From assembly GCA_036898135.1 (NCBI GenBank), contig CM072526.1, forward strand, positions 5,882,224 through 5,946,223: a stretch of DNA of 64,000 bases, read 5' to 3'. The translations under genes and the position numbers were made by a program. This stretch comes from Oncomelania hupensis (lineage: Eukaryota; Mollusca; Gastropoda; Littorinimorpha; Pomatiopsidae). This document shows positions 51,537-63,690 of the stretch, in pieces. Numbering within the stretch: the stretch's first letter is position 1; each line of letters begins with the position of its first letter. The notes beneath the pieces were generated by a model. That model worked only from the letters and a program-made list of their open reading frames with translations, ran no database searches and had not been told where the DNA came from.

Positions 51537-51712
51537 TGATTAGTACTTGGATGCATCCCCTGAAAGAAGACACAAAGAATGTGAATGGCTAGTGGCTCTG
51601 TGTAGAACCAGTAAAATTCAAGTACAGGTAGGTGGGGGTATAGAACACCAACCTCATTAAGCTGGCCCATGGAAAAGGAAGGTCCCAAAGCCTTCTCTCC
51701 CCAATATTCCAA
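51537..51712 (+). mobile_element. Diverged copy of the tRNA/5S chimeric SINE
   Basis: ATGATTAGTACTTGGATGCA matches the 5S-like segment and CCTCATTAAGCTGGCCCATG matches the conserved middle of the 38246 copy, in the same order and at similar spacing. The head and tail are not recognisable. Confidence 0.55.
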
Positions 51713-52183
51713 AAAGTAACGGGAACATCTTTACCCTTTAACATTTGTTATTGCCACGTATATAGCTGGAAATGTGCAAGTGAGATGACAGTAGTACGTT
51801 TGGCCAGCGATATATGAGAAGAAAAACCACAACTCGTTTCAGAGTTTCTATCACTTCAGATTAACAGTAACACGGCTATTACCTCAAGCATACACTTATT
51901 AATTTTTTAATTGAGAATTGTGGAATGGAGTCAAAATTAACAGTAAAAACAAAATCAATATACAATTCCAAATTTCATGATCAATACCTCGCACATAAAT
52001 GAGCAATGCGAATACACACACAATATACAAGTACGCATAGAAACACACAAATATGTACATGTGAGTACAAGCACGCAAGTCTGGTTTGAAAGGCAAACTG
52101 CATCATGATCATGCTGTTGATTGGGAACCCAGTCCATGCACACATGGTAGGTCTAACAACTTTCCTTCCTTCACATTAAGACT

Positions 52184-52189
52184 TTTATT
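52184..52189 (-). terminator. Candidate GOSR2 polyadenylation signal
   Basis: The minus strand reads AATAAA here, about 360 bases past the GOSR2 stop. Choice among several AT-rich candidates is a guess without transcript data. Confidence 0.3.
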
Positions 52190-52549
52190 TTGTCACCAAA
52201 AAAAATCTAAATAACTCTTGTTGTACTTACTTTTCAACATAACTACAAGTTGAAAATGAAAGCAAACTGTCAAATTTCCTGGTGTAAAAATGGAATAGGA
52301 GGGAGGAGGGTGGGGAATCATCTTGTATCTTGTATACCTACATTTCCATTCTCTCTCTTTACCACTGGTCCTACATTGCCGCGCACACAATATATATATA
52401 TATCGACAGAAGCTGAAAACCAAAACCCAAATGGTGAACATGATTACTTTCGTTTGCTTTCTTCACCACTGGAGTTCTAAGGAAAAAAAAAAGTACGTTC
52501 AGCAGCGAAAATGTGTCGTAGAGGAATGTTCTACACCCCTAGGCCAACA

Positions 52550-52925
52550 TCACGTGAAGTACCGCCACATAAGCCACATGATCAGACACGTCACCATCAT
52601 CCCCACCACCAAGATGATCTTATCTTGCGCCGTGCGTCGCTCGATCAGTCGCATGACGGTGCCCGACAGGCCCAGCGTGTTGGCCATATCCAGCACTTTG
52701 CGGTGCACGCCTTTCAACGTGCTGCCCTGCCCGCGCAGGTTGGACAGGATGTTGGAGCCCGTCTCCAGTAGCTCGTCCACCCGCGAGTGAGCACTGCTGA
52801 CCTTGGAATGGTGCTGAAGGGCAGGGTCAATGTAGATGGATGTGGCATTGTCGCGGTGATCGTTGGTGGTGAAAGTGCGGCTCAGCAGCGCCTCTCGCTC
52901 CTGATCCTCTAGTGAACGCAGGTAT
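52550..52925 (-). CDS. GOSR2: GOSR2 last coding exon (SNARE motif and membrane anchor)
   Basis: The acceptor on the minus strand is aatttcag/ATACC. It encodes residues 91-215, including the L-L-S-R-T-F-T-T-N-D motif, the whole SNARE helix and the hydrophobic anchor, and ends with TGA at 52552-52550. An imperfect AAT repeat sits directly upstream of the acceptor. Confidence 0.94.
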
Positions 52926-52930
52926 CTGAA

Positions 52931-52964
<34 letters not shown>

Positions 52965-55900
52965 GTAATCAAAAAAATAATAATAATAATAACAATAATC
53001 ATAATAACAATAATAATAATGGTCACATATGCAGGTAAGGCACTCTCCTGATTGTTTTATGTTTGTGATAGTATTTTGCAAACAATGGCTGTGTATAAAT
53101 TTGTAGTCATCTGGGTGTCAGACAATGCGCCCAAAGATTGCAAGTGGGTGCCTCCAGCGGCTTGAGTTCAATCCTGTATGGGCCATGGGTACAACATACA
53201 ACATGACTTATTGTCCCCAATTTCACACAAAGAAGAAGAAGAAGAATGATGATGATGATGATGATGATCTCATAAAAGAGAGAAGCCATTCTGATAGGGA
53301 CCACATCCAAACTCTCAAAAGCCACCTCTGACTCTTGAACTCTCTGACTCATCTGTCTCTCTATCTTCTACTGTCAAAATTCTTGGAGTCACCCTAGACA
53401 AAACCCTCTCTAAGAAACAACACATCTCTTTTGTCTCTAGCACCTGCTACTTCAACTCCACCGCATTGCAACTATACACAAGTACCTCATCACAAACGAT
53501 ACAGCCAAACTTGTCACTTCTACCATTCTTTCTCATCTTGACTATTGTAACTCCCTTCTTGCTAGACTTCCCACTTCTTCTATCTATCATCTTCAACGCA
53601 TCCAAAAACAGCTCTGCCTGTCTTGTCCTTAAAATGAAAAAGAAAGACCACATCACCACCTCTGTTGCAACAACTCCACTGGCTACCCGTCTCACATAGG
53701 ATCAAATACAAGCTCAACGGTCACATGCAAATGCCTCAACAAGCTTGCTCCTACGTATCTCTCTGATTCCCTCTCACTCTGTCAACCTTCCCGACCACTC
53801 CGCTTCTCAAATGACAACCTCAAACTCAACATACCTCATACAAAGCTTATAACTTAAGGGCCAACGCTCCTTTTCTTTTCAAGCCTCCACCAACTGGAAC
53901 TCCCTACCTCTCCCCTTCTGTCAACAACAGTCTTTAAAAGTATTTAAATCTGGCCTCAAGATTTTTCTTTTCCCTAAATAATCCTCAGACTTCAGTGCCT
54001 CTCCACACCACCTTCCCCCTCCCCCCAACCCACATCACTCGCAAGCCTAAATCAGAGCAGTTGTAAATGGCCATGTACTAATCATTATTTGAAATGTTCT
54101 CATGCTTATTTTTTAGTGCCGTGTCTGTTTGTATTGGTACCTTGTGATCTTATGTAATTTATGTGCAAGTGTGTATCAGTGTGCTTGAATTGTTAATGTG
54201 AAAGAATGTGTATGTGTGTGCCTTGAGTTGATATGCGCTCATTATAATTTCTCATAGTATTATTATTATTCAGTCAAAAGAACACAAGTTACAGCATTTT
54301 ATGCAGACAAAAAGAAAATATATCATGAAACTAACTGCATCGATTTGACATACTTGCGTGATAAATTCCCTCACAATAACAACTTTACATAGATCTGCCT
54401 CACAACAACAATCAAAACTTGTCACAATAACAACTTCACATAGATCTGCCTCACAACAACAATCAAAACTTGTCACAATAACTACTTCACATAGATCTGC
54501 CTCAAAACAACAATCAAAACTTGTCACAATAACAACTTCACATAGATCTGCCTCACAACAATCAAAACTTGTCCCAATAACAACTTCACATAGATCTGCC
54601 TCACAACAATCAAAACTTGTCCCAATAACAACTTCACATAGATTTGCCTCACAACAACAATCAAAACTTGTCCCAATAACAACTTCACATAGATCTGCCT
54701 AACAACAACAATCAAAACTTGTCCCAATAACAACTTCACATAGATCTGCCTCACAACAACAATCAAAACTTGTCCCAATAACAACTTCACATAGATCTGC
54801 CTCACAACAATCAAAACTTGTCCCAATAACTACTTCACATAGATCTGCCTCACAACAATCAAAACTTGTCCCAATAACAACTTCACATAGATCTGCCTAA
54901 CAACAACAATCAAAACTTGTCCCAATAACAACTTCACATAGATCTGCCTCACAACAATCAAAACTTGTCACAATAACAACTTCACATAGATCTGCCTAAC
55001 AACAACAATCAAAACTTGTCCCAATAACTACTTCACATAGATCTGCCTCACAACAATCAAAACTTATCCCAATAACAACTTCACATAGATCTGCCTCACA
55101 ACAACAATCAAAACTTGTCACAATAACAACTTCACATAGATCTGCCTCATAACAACAATCAAAACTTGTCACAATAACAACTTCACATAGATCTGCCTCA
55201 CAACAACAATCAAAACTTGTCCCAATAACTACTTCACATAGATCTGCCTCATAACAACAATCAAAACTTGTCCCAATAACAACTCCACATAGATCTGCCT
55301 CATAACAACAATCAAAACTTGTCCCAATAACAACTTCACATAGATCTGCCTAACAACAACAATCAAAACTTGTCACAATAACAACTTCACATAGATCTGC
55401 CTCACAACAATCAAAACTTGTCCCAATAACTACTTCACATAGATCTGCCTAACAACAACAATCAAAACTTGTCCCAATAACAACTTCACATAGATCTGCC
55501 TCACAACAATCAAAACTTGTCACAATAACAACTTCACATAGATCTGCCTCACAACAATCAAAACTTGTCCCAATAACTACTTCACATAGATCTGCCTAAC
55601 AACAACAATCAAAACTTGTCCCAATAACAACTTCACATAGATCTGCCTAACAACAATCAAAACTTGTCACAATAACAACTTCACATAGATCTGCCTGACA
55701 ACAATCAAAACTTGTCCCAATAACAACTTCACATAGATCTGCCTCACAACAATCAAAACTTGTCCCAATAACTACTTCACATAGATCTGCCTAACAACAA
55801 TCAAAACTTGTCCCAATAACTACTTCACATAGATCTGCCTAACAACAATCAAAACTTGTCCCAATAACAACTCCACATAGATCTGCCTCACAACAACAAT

Positions 55901-58900
55901 CAAAACTTGTCCCAATAACAACTTCACATAGATCTGCCTCACAACAATCAAAACTTGTCACAATAACAACTTCACATAGATCTGCCTAACAACAACAATC
56001 AAAACTTGTCCCAATAACAACTTCACATAGATCTGCCTAACAACAATCAAAACTTGTCCCAATAACTACTTCACATAGATCTGCCTAACAACAATCAAAA
56101 CTTGTCCCAATAACAACTCCACATAGATCTGCCTCATAACAACAATCAAAACTTGTCCCAATAACAACTTCACATAGATCTGCCTCACAACAACAATCAA
56201 AACTTGTCCCAATAACAACTTCACATAGATCTGCCTCACAACAACAATCAAAACTTGTCCCAATAACAACTTCACATAGATCTGCCTCATAACAACAATC
56301 AAAACTTGTCCCAATAACAACTTCACATAGATCTGCCTCATAACAACAATCAAAACTTGTCCCAATAACAACTTCACATAGATCTGCCTAACAACAACAA
56401 TCAAAACTTGTCCCAATAACAACTTCACATAGATCTGCCTCATAACAACAATCAAAACTTGTCCCAATAACTACTTCACATAGATCTGCCTCACAACAAT
56501 CAAAACTTGTCCCAATAACTACTTCACATAGATCTGCCTCACAACAATCAAAACTTGTCCCAATAACTACTTCACATAGATCTGCCTAACAACAACAATA
56601 AAAACTTGTCCCAATAACTACTTCACATAGATCTGCCTCACAACAATCAAAACTTGTCCCAATAACAACTTCACATAGATCTGCCTCACAACAACAATCA
56701 AAACTTGTCCCAATAACTACTTCACATAGATCTGCCTCACAACAATCAAAACTTGTCACAATAACAACTTCACATAGATCTGCCTCACAACAATCAAAAC
56801 TTGTCACAATAACAACTTCACATAGATCTGCCTCACAACAATCAAAACTTGTCACAATAACAACTTCACATAGATCTGCCTCACAACAATCAAAACTTGT
56901 CCCAATAACAACTTCACATAGATCTGCCTCACAACAATCAAAACTTGTCACAATAACAACTTCACATAGATCTGCCTAACAACAACAATCAAAACTTGTC
57001 CCAATAACAACTTCACATAGATCTGCCTCATAACAACAATCAAAACTTGTCACAATAACAACTTCACATAGATCTGCCTCACAACAACAATCAAAACTTG
57101 TCACAATAACAACTTCACATAGATCTGCCTAACAACAATCAAAACTTGTCACAATAACAACTTCACATAGATCTGCCTCATAACAACAATCAAAACTTGT
57201 CACAATAACAACTTCACATAGATCTGCCTCATAACAACAATCAAAACTTGTCACAATAACAACTTCACATAGATCTGCCTAACAACAATCAAAACTTGTC
57301 ACAATAACAACTTCACATAGATCTGCCTCATAACAACAATCAAAACTTGTCACAATAACAACTTCACATAGATCTGCCTCACAACAATCAAAACTTGTCA
57401 CAATAACAACTTCACATAGATCTGCCTCATAACAACAATCAAAACTTGTCACAATAACAACTTCACATAGATCTGCCTAACAACAATCAAAACTTGTCAC
57501 AATAACAACTTCACATAGATCTGCCTCACAACAACAATCAAAACTTGTCCCAATAACAACTTCACATAGATCTGCCTCACAACAATCAAAACTTGTCCCA
57601 ATAACAACTTCACATAGATCTGCCTCACAACAATCAAAACTTGTCCCAATAACAACTTCACATAGATCTGCCTCACAACAATCAAAACTTGTCACAATAA
57701 CAACTTCACATAGATCTGCCTCACAACAATCAAAACTTGTCCCAATAACAACTTCACATAGATCTGCCTCACAACAATCAAAACTTGTCACAATAACAAC
57801 TTCACATAGATCTGCCTAACAACAACAATCAAAACTTGTCCCAATAACAACTTCACATAGATCTGCCTCATAACAACAATCAAAACTTGTCACAATAACA
57901 ACTTCACATAGATCTGCCTCACAACAACAATCAAAACTTGTCCCAATAACAACTTCACATAGATCTGCCTCACAACAACAATCAAAACTTGTCCCAATAA
58001 CAACTTCACATAGATCTGCCTCACAACAACAATCAAAACTTGTCCCAATAACTACTTCACATAGATCTGCCTCACAACAATCAAAACTTGTCCCAATAAC
58101 AACTTCACATAGATCTGCCTAACAACAACAATCAAAACTTGTCCCAATAACAACTTCACATAGATCTGCCTCATAACAACAATCAAAACTTGTCACAATA
58201 ACAACTTCACATAGATCTGCCTCACAACAATCAAAACTTGTCCCAATAACTACTTCACATAGATCTGCCTCACAACAATCAAAACTTGTCCCAATAACAA
58301 CTTCACATAGATCTGCCTCATAACAACAATCAAAACTTGTCCCAATAACAACTTCACATAGATCTGCCTCACAACAATCAAAACTTGTCCCAATAACAAC
58401 TTCACATAGATCTGCCTCATAACAACAATCAAAACTTGTCCCAATAACTACTTCACATAGATCTGCCTCACAACAACAATCAAAACTTGTCCCAATAACT
58501 ACTTCACATATATCTGCCTCACAACAATCAAAACTTGTCCCAATAACTACTTCACATAGATCTGCCTCACAACAATCAAAACTTGTCCCAATAACAACTT
58601 CACATAGATCTGCCTCACAACAACAATCAAAACTTGTCACAATAACAACTTCACATAGATCTGCCTAACAACAACAATCAAAACTTGTCCCAATAACTAC
58701 TTCACATAGATCTGCCTCATAACAACAATCAAAACTTGTCCCAATAACTACTTCACATAGATCTGCCTCACAACAATCAAAACTTGTCCCAATAACAACT
58801 TCACATAGATCTGCCTCATAACAACAATCAAAACTTGTCCCAATAACTACTTCACATAGATCTGCCTCATAACAACAATCAAAACTTGTCCCAATAACAA

Positions 58901-61900
58901 CTTCACATAGATCTGCCTAACAACAACAATTAAAACTTGTCCCAATAACAACTTCACATAGATCTGCCTCACAACAATCAAAACTTGTCCCAATAACTAC
59001 TTCACATAGATCTGCCTCACAACAATCAAAACTTGTCCCAATAACAACTTCACATAGATCTGCCTCATAACAACAATCAAAACTTGTCCCAATAACAACT
59101 TCACATAGATCTGCCTCACAACAATCAAAACTTGTCCCAATAACAACTTCACATAGATCTGCCTCATAACAACAATCAAAACTTGTCCCAATAACTACTT
59201 CACATAGATCTGCCTCACAACAACAATCAAAACTTGTCCCAATAACTACTTCACATAGATCTGCCTCACAACAATCAAAACTTGTCCCAATAACTACTTC
59301 ACATAGATCTGCCTCACAACAATCAAAACTTGTCCCAATAACAACTTCACATAGATCTGCCTCACAACAACAATCAAAACTTGTCACAATAACAACTTCA
59401 CATAGATCTGCCTAACAACAATCAAAACTTGTCCCAATAACAACTTCACATAGATCTGCCTAACAACAACAATCAAAACTTGTCACAATAACAACTTCAC
59501 ATAGATCTACCTCACAACAACAATCAAAACTTGTCACAATAACAACTTCACATAGATCTACCTCACAACAACAATCAAAACTTGTCACAATAACAACTTC
59601 ACATAGATCTGCCTAATAACAACAATCAAAACTTGTCACAATAACAACTTCACATAGATCTACCTCACAACAACAATCAAAACTTGTCACAATAACAACT
59701 TCACATAGATCTGCCTAACAACAACAATCAAAACGTGTCACAATAACAACTTCACATAGATCTGCCTCATAACAACAATCAAAACTTGTCACAATAACAA
59801 CTTCACATAGATCTGCCTCATAACAACAATCAAAACTTGTCCCAATAACAACTTCACATAGATCTGCCTCATAACAACAATCAAAACTTGTCCCAATAAC
59901 TACTTCACATAGATCTGCCTAACAACAACAATCAAAACTTGTCCCAATAACTACTTCACATAGATCTGCCTCACAACAATCAAAACTTGTCCCAATAACT
60001 ACTTCACATAGATCTGCCTCACAACAATCAAAACTTGTCCCAATAACTACTTCACATAGATCTGCCTAACAACAACAATCAAAACTTGTCACAATAACAA
60101 CTTCACATAGATCTGCCTCACAACAATCAAAACTTGTCCCAATAACTACTTCACATAGATCTGCCTCACAACAATCAAAACTTGTCCCAATAACAACTTC
60201 ACATAGATCTGCCTAACAACAATCAAAACTTGTCCCAATAACTACTTCACATAGATCTGCCTAACAACAACAATCAAAACTTGTCCCAATAACAACTTCA
60301 CATAGATCTGCCTCACAACAATCAAAACTTGTCCCAATAACTACTTCACATAGATCTGCCTCACAACAATCAAAACTTGTCCCAATAACTACTTCACATA
60401 GATCTGCCTCACAACAATCAAAACTTGTCCCAATAACTACTTCACATAGATCTGCCTAACAACAACAATCAAAACTTGTCCCAATAACTACTTCACATAG
60501 ATCTGCCTCACAACAATCAAAACTTGTCCCAATAACTACTTCACATAGATCTGCCTCACAACAATCAAAACTTGTCCCAATAACTACTTCACATAGATCT
60601 GCCTAACAACAACAATCAAAACTTGTCCCAATAACTACTTCACATAGATCTGCCTCACAACAATCAAAACTTGTCACAATAACAACTTCACATAGATCTA
60701 CCTCACAACAACAATCAAAACTTGTCCCAATAACAACTTCACATAGATCTGCCTCACAACAACAATCAAAACTTGTCACAATAACAACTTCACATAGATC
60801 TGCCTCACAACAACAATCAAAACTTGTCCCAATAACAACTTCACATAGATCTGCCTCACAACAATCAAAACTTGTCCCAATAACAACTCCACATAGATCT
60901 GCCTCATAACAACAATCAAAACTTGTCACAATAACAACTTCACATAGATCTGCCTCACAACAACAATCAAAACTTGTCCCAATAACAACTCCACATAGAT
61001 CTGCCTCATAACAACAATCAAAACTTGTCACAATAACAACTTCACATAGATCTGCCTCATAACAACAATTAAAACTTGTCACAATAACAACTTCACATAG
61101 ATCTGCCTCATAACAACAATCAAAACTTGTCCCAGTAACAACTTCACATAGATCTACCTCACAACAACAATCAAAACTTGTCCCAATAACAACTTCACAT
61201 AGATCTGCCTCACAACAACAATTAAAACTTGTCCCTTTTGTGATCATGGCCATCCAGCTCTCCCAACATTTAGGCCACACCAAAAAAAAGTCTGTTTACG
61301 GTATCCCAACCGACCCTAATTTTTGGACTCGACCCTAAACTTTTTTGGCAAAAAAATATGAAAAAAGATACCCCCCCCCCCCCCCCCCAAAAAAAAAAAA
61401 ATCGCACTTAAGGTGAAAAAAGGTTTAGGAGAAAAAAACAAAGCATACCCAGGGTTTGCCAATTTTTTTCCACAAGAGCTTGCCCAGGGTAAGCAACATG
61501 TCATTTTTAACTTTCCCGCTAAAAAAAATTACATTCCTCCTCAAAAATGAAGGTTGAACAATTGGCCAATCAAATCCGCTGTAATATATTGGATTAGAGT
61601 GTGACGTCAAAATTCAAAGTAAAGTTGATTCAGTGCCGATATCAAGTTGCATTGTTTTACGTTTACAGCTTTTAACTTACTCCCGGGCAAGTGACTTTCA
61701 AGATTTGTCTTTCGTGGCAACTTTTTTATTTGCCCCGGGATCCGGAAAATGGAATTTAGCAGTCCTTGCTACCTACTGACCTTTTTTTTTTTTTCTCTCC
61801 TATGTTACCGTTAATACTAGACTTTTTTGTGTGTGGCCTTATCACAGTCCAATGAGGGTTGCTGAAGACAGAGAAAGATGGAGTATGCTGGTTAAACGAT

Positions 61901-63203
61901 CATCTGCGGTGCCACAATGACTTTCGAGTTAGGTGATTGGTTAGGTCTTAGGATAGGATCGCAGCCCAAACTACAAAATTCATTCCATATCATCATACTA
62001 CTACCTCTCTCTCCACACAAAGAAAATCCCCTTACAGGTTGCAGAACAACTTTGAAAAAAAATCTCTGAAGTTTGGCCGGGGCCTAGGAGCCGAGGCCCC
62101 TGTGGGGTCCTGGGGCAAAGCCCTGGTGGGGGGGTTCAGTGTGGCGAAGCCCCCCGAAGGAAAAGAAAAATGGCACTTTTTAAGGCATTTTGTTGTATTT
62201 CCTGGATGGAAATACTGGAATATGTATAGCTATGTTTTTGGGGAAAAAAAAAGGTTTTTTTTAGTATTGAACAGGTAAAAAAAAAGTGCAAATTGCCTTT
62301 CCATTTGTTCTGGATGTTGCTTTCATTAAATGTCTCGCCACGATTGACAATTCTAGAAGCACACGACATTTTGAAAAAAAATTTAATGAAGCGTGTTCAT
62401 CACAGAAGAAGCGGCTTAGTCTAACGCACAAAATTTCAATCACAGTTCTACAATGTCTTCGTTGATGTTCACAGACTTAGCACATAGACTAAAAGAGAAA
62501 CTCAAGAGAATAGCAAAAGCGGGCGGCGCACCTTTCTTTCAGTAGGTCAACAATACGCGAGAAATGTACAGCATAAGAGGCGCCCACTAAAGTTGTAGCC
62601 TAAAACAGGGAAGTAGTATTAGCGGGCGGCGCACCTCTCTGTCAATAAGACGACATAAAAATGTGGATCGGTACTTGGAAAAAAAAATTCTCTGGATTTT
62701 TTCTCTCGGAATTTTATTTTTCTATCGGAATTTTTTTAAATTCTTACTCGGAAAATCGCGGATCTGCGGAGAGTTCTGCAGCCTGCCCTTAAAATAAATA
62801 AAACAACACAGTATAACAAAAAATGAAAATACCGGAGTGACACTAAAATCCTAATGAACACATTTACACACATTTAAATAAATGGTACTGTTTAATTATA
62901 TACATGTATTCAACACTCATCATTACTTCACCTTTTGTGTTGCAGGTTTCTCATGGCTGCTTGTACATGCTGACAGTCATATTTCAGTTGATCCACTCTC
63001 ATTTTAGCGTTGGCTCGTCGTGTCACCGGCTCCTTGTTGACAAGGATTTCCAGCCTCTCGCAGTTGCTGATAACATGATCTAGCTGTGCTTGAATTTCGT
63101 TCTCCACCAAATGGGCAGCATCTTCTGTCGCCCTTTCCAACCGACCCAGTTCTCTCCCAACGTCCTGAATAATCTTGTTTGTCTGATGATATAACGCCTC
63201 CAT
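52550..63203 (-). CDS. GOSR2: Golgi SNAP receptor complex member 2 (membrin), Qb-SNARE, complete
   Basis: Membrin is a Golgi Qb-SNARE that joins a SNARE bundle for ER-to-Golgi and intra-Golgi vesicle fusion. Two exons on the minus strand (63203-62932, 52925-52550) join in phase (AG plus A gives Arg91) into 215 residues; the human protein is 212. Visible: N-terminal helices with MEALYHQTNKI and VENEIQAQLDH, the conserved MRVDQLKYDCQHVQAAMRNL near 68-87, LLSRTFTTND at 104-113, a SNARE helix with the predicted zero-layer Gln at 157 (NLRGQGSTLKG), N-T-L-G-L-S-G-T-V-M-R-L-I-E, and a C-terminal membrane anchor at about 194-210 followed by WRYFT. The Met at 63203 aligns with the family start. The 10-kb intron carries a 6.9-kb satellite and two DNA transposons. 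The gene converges on DGKQ. Confidence 0.95.
52932..53022. repeat. Imperfect (AAT)n repeat next to the GOSR2 acceptor
   Basis: AAT/AAC triplets over 90 bp beginning only 7 bp upstream of the GOSR2 last exon on the minus strand. Confidence 0.92.
53029..53101 (+). repeat. Copy of the sequence following the + strand start at 63691
   Basis: ATGCAGGTAAGGCACTCTCC and, after gaps, TGATTGT, TTTTGCA, AAATGGCT and ATTTGTAG recur in the same order at 63691-63757. It is a duplicated fragment of that locus lying in the GOSR2 intron. Confidence 0.7.
53115..53359. repeat. Possible SINE relic and short GAT repeat
   Basis: GTCAGACAATGCGCC ... GTTCAATCCTGTATGGGCC resembles 21330-21420. GTTCAATCC is B-box-like. 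A GAT run follows at 53246-53267. Confidence 0.4.
53360..54275 (+). mobile_element. L2-like LINE 3' end
   Basis: Broken frames encode VKILGVTLDKTLS, TSTILSHLDYCNSLLARLP, YHLQRIQKQ, LNKLAPTYLSDSL and NWNSLPLPFC, then FKSGLKIFLF, the standard C-terminal series of L2/CR1-type reverse transcriptases. The end TATGCGCTCATTATAATTTC with ATTATTATT is the usual L2-type tail. Frameshifts and stops show it is dead. Confidence 0.78.
54371..61234. repeat. 6.9-kb satellite of 48/51-bp units in the GOSR2 intron (about 140 copies)
   Basis: The 48-bp unit reads ACAACTTCACATAGATCTGC, CTCACAACAATCAAAACTTG, TCCCAATA; a 51-bp form has CAACAACAATC. Variants are CACAATAAC/CCCAATAAC, ACTACTTC/ACAACTTC and CTCAC/CTAAC/CTCAT. 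Nearly every unit has AGATCT. Both lengths are multiples of 3, so the minus strand keeps open frames (TSFDCCEADLCEVVIG) that I reject as protein. The + strand is strongly G-poor. Confidence 0.97.
61273..61838. mobile_element. Harbinger-like non-autonomous element (566 bp, TTA target)
   Basis: GGCCACACCAAAAAAAAGTC at the left and GACTTTTTTGTGTGTGGCC at the right are imperfect inverted termini; TTA flanks both sides (61270-61272, 61839-61841). A 3-bp TWA duplication with GGCC-type ends is typical of PIF/Harbinger. No transposase remains. It lies 38 bp beyond the end of the 48-bp satellite. Confidence 0.65.
61858..61952 (+). mobile_element. RTE-like LINE 3' end
   Basis: GAGGGTTGCTGAAGACAGAG-AAAGATGGAG to GGATAGGATCG matches the last 95 bp of the RTE-like family. 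5'-truncated. Confidence 0.8.
62035..62785. mobile_element. TIR element C (751 bp) with 6-bp target duplication CCCTTA
   Basis: Left CAGGTTGCAGAAC and right GTTCTGCAGCCTG are inverse complements at 12 of 13 positions, flanked by CCCTTA (62029-62034, 62786-62791). The left 130 bp (TTTGAAAA, CTGAAGTTTGG, then GC-rich GGGGCCTAGGAGCCGAGGCC) aligns with the inverted right end of element A. Inside, AGCGGGCGGCGCACCT occurs twice (about 62518 and 62630). No complete transposase. It lies about 150 bp from the GOSR2 first exon. Confidence 0.82.
62932..63203 (-). CDS. GOSR2: GOSR2 first coding exon
   Basis: Encodes residues 1-90, MEALYHQTNK to NLQHK, and leaves AG for a split Arg codon. The donor reads AAAAG/GTGAAG on the minus strand. 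Five bases upstream of the ATG the minus strand reads tttgttcag, which could be an acceptor for a 5' UTR intron, so transcription may start further right. Confidence 0.93.
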
Positions 63204-63690
63204 TTCACCTGAACAAATCAGTTAAATCACAGAATATGTTTGGGTAAAAGTATCGAAAAAGTCGGCGAAATCTGCTACCAACCAAAAACAGCAGACGTGT
63301 TCTTCCCGTGATGGGATGTGAACTCAAGGGAGATTACTACATTGTTATCTAGAAACGTCATCGAATCAATCGAATTCTGCAATATTATTCCAGAAATAAA
63401 ACAATGCAGTCTTCTTTTAAAGCTTTTTTTTTTTTTAAAGCTTAGTATGAGTCTTCAAACTCTGTTTCTAGTTTTGTGTATTTTACAGGGGCATTAATAT
63501 TGTTTTCGTAGTCAGCTGTTATTTTTAGCTGTTTGACGCGACATACCCAGCCAAAATAAAAAAATAATTTCCAAATATGGAAACGGGGCACCACTCATGA
63601 CGTCATGCAGAAGTAAGGCAGTTCCGGTAGAAAAAGGTGGGCATCGAAGAAGACGTGCTTAGTTGATCAGTTTTGTTTTAACCGTCAAAA
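63204..63690. promoter_or_regulatory. Probable shared promoter region between GOSR2 (-) and a divergent + strand gene
   Basis: About 490 bp separate the GOSR2 ATG from a probable + strand start codon. The interval has a poly-T/AAAGCTT tract near 63420 and a more GC-balanced stretch with CpGs at 63525-63660. No TATA box stands out. The head-to-head layout suggests a bidirectional promoter; this is inference from spacing only. Confidence 0.35.

Noticed and set aside
54371..61234. Many minus-strand frames TSFDCCEADLCEVVIG and GQVLIVVRQIYVKLLL in the satellite
   Set aside because: Unit lengths of 48 and 51 bp keep frame automatically. Several frames are open together and stops appear wherever unit variants arise, so there is no sign of protein-level selection.
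54371..61234. Regular repeats suggesting a CRISPR array
   Set aside because: Units are directly adjacent with no unique spacers, and the host is clearly an animal.
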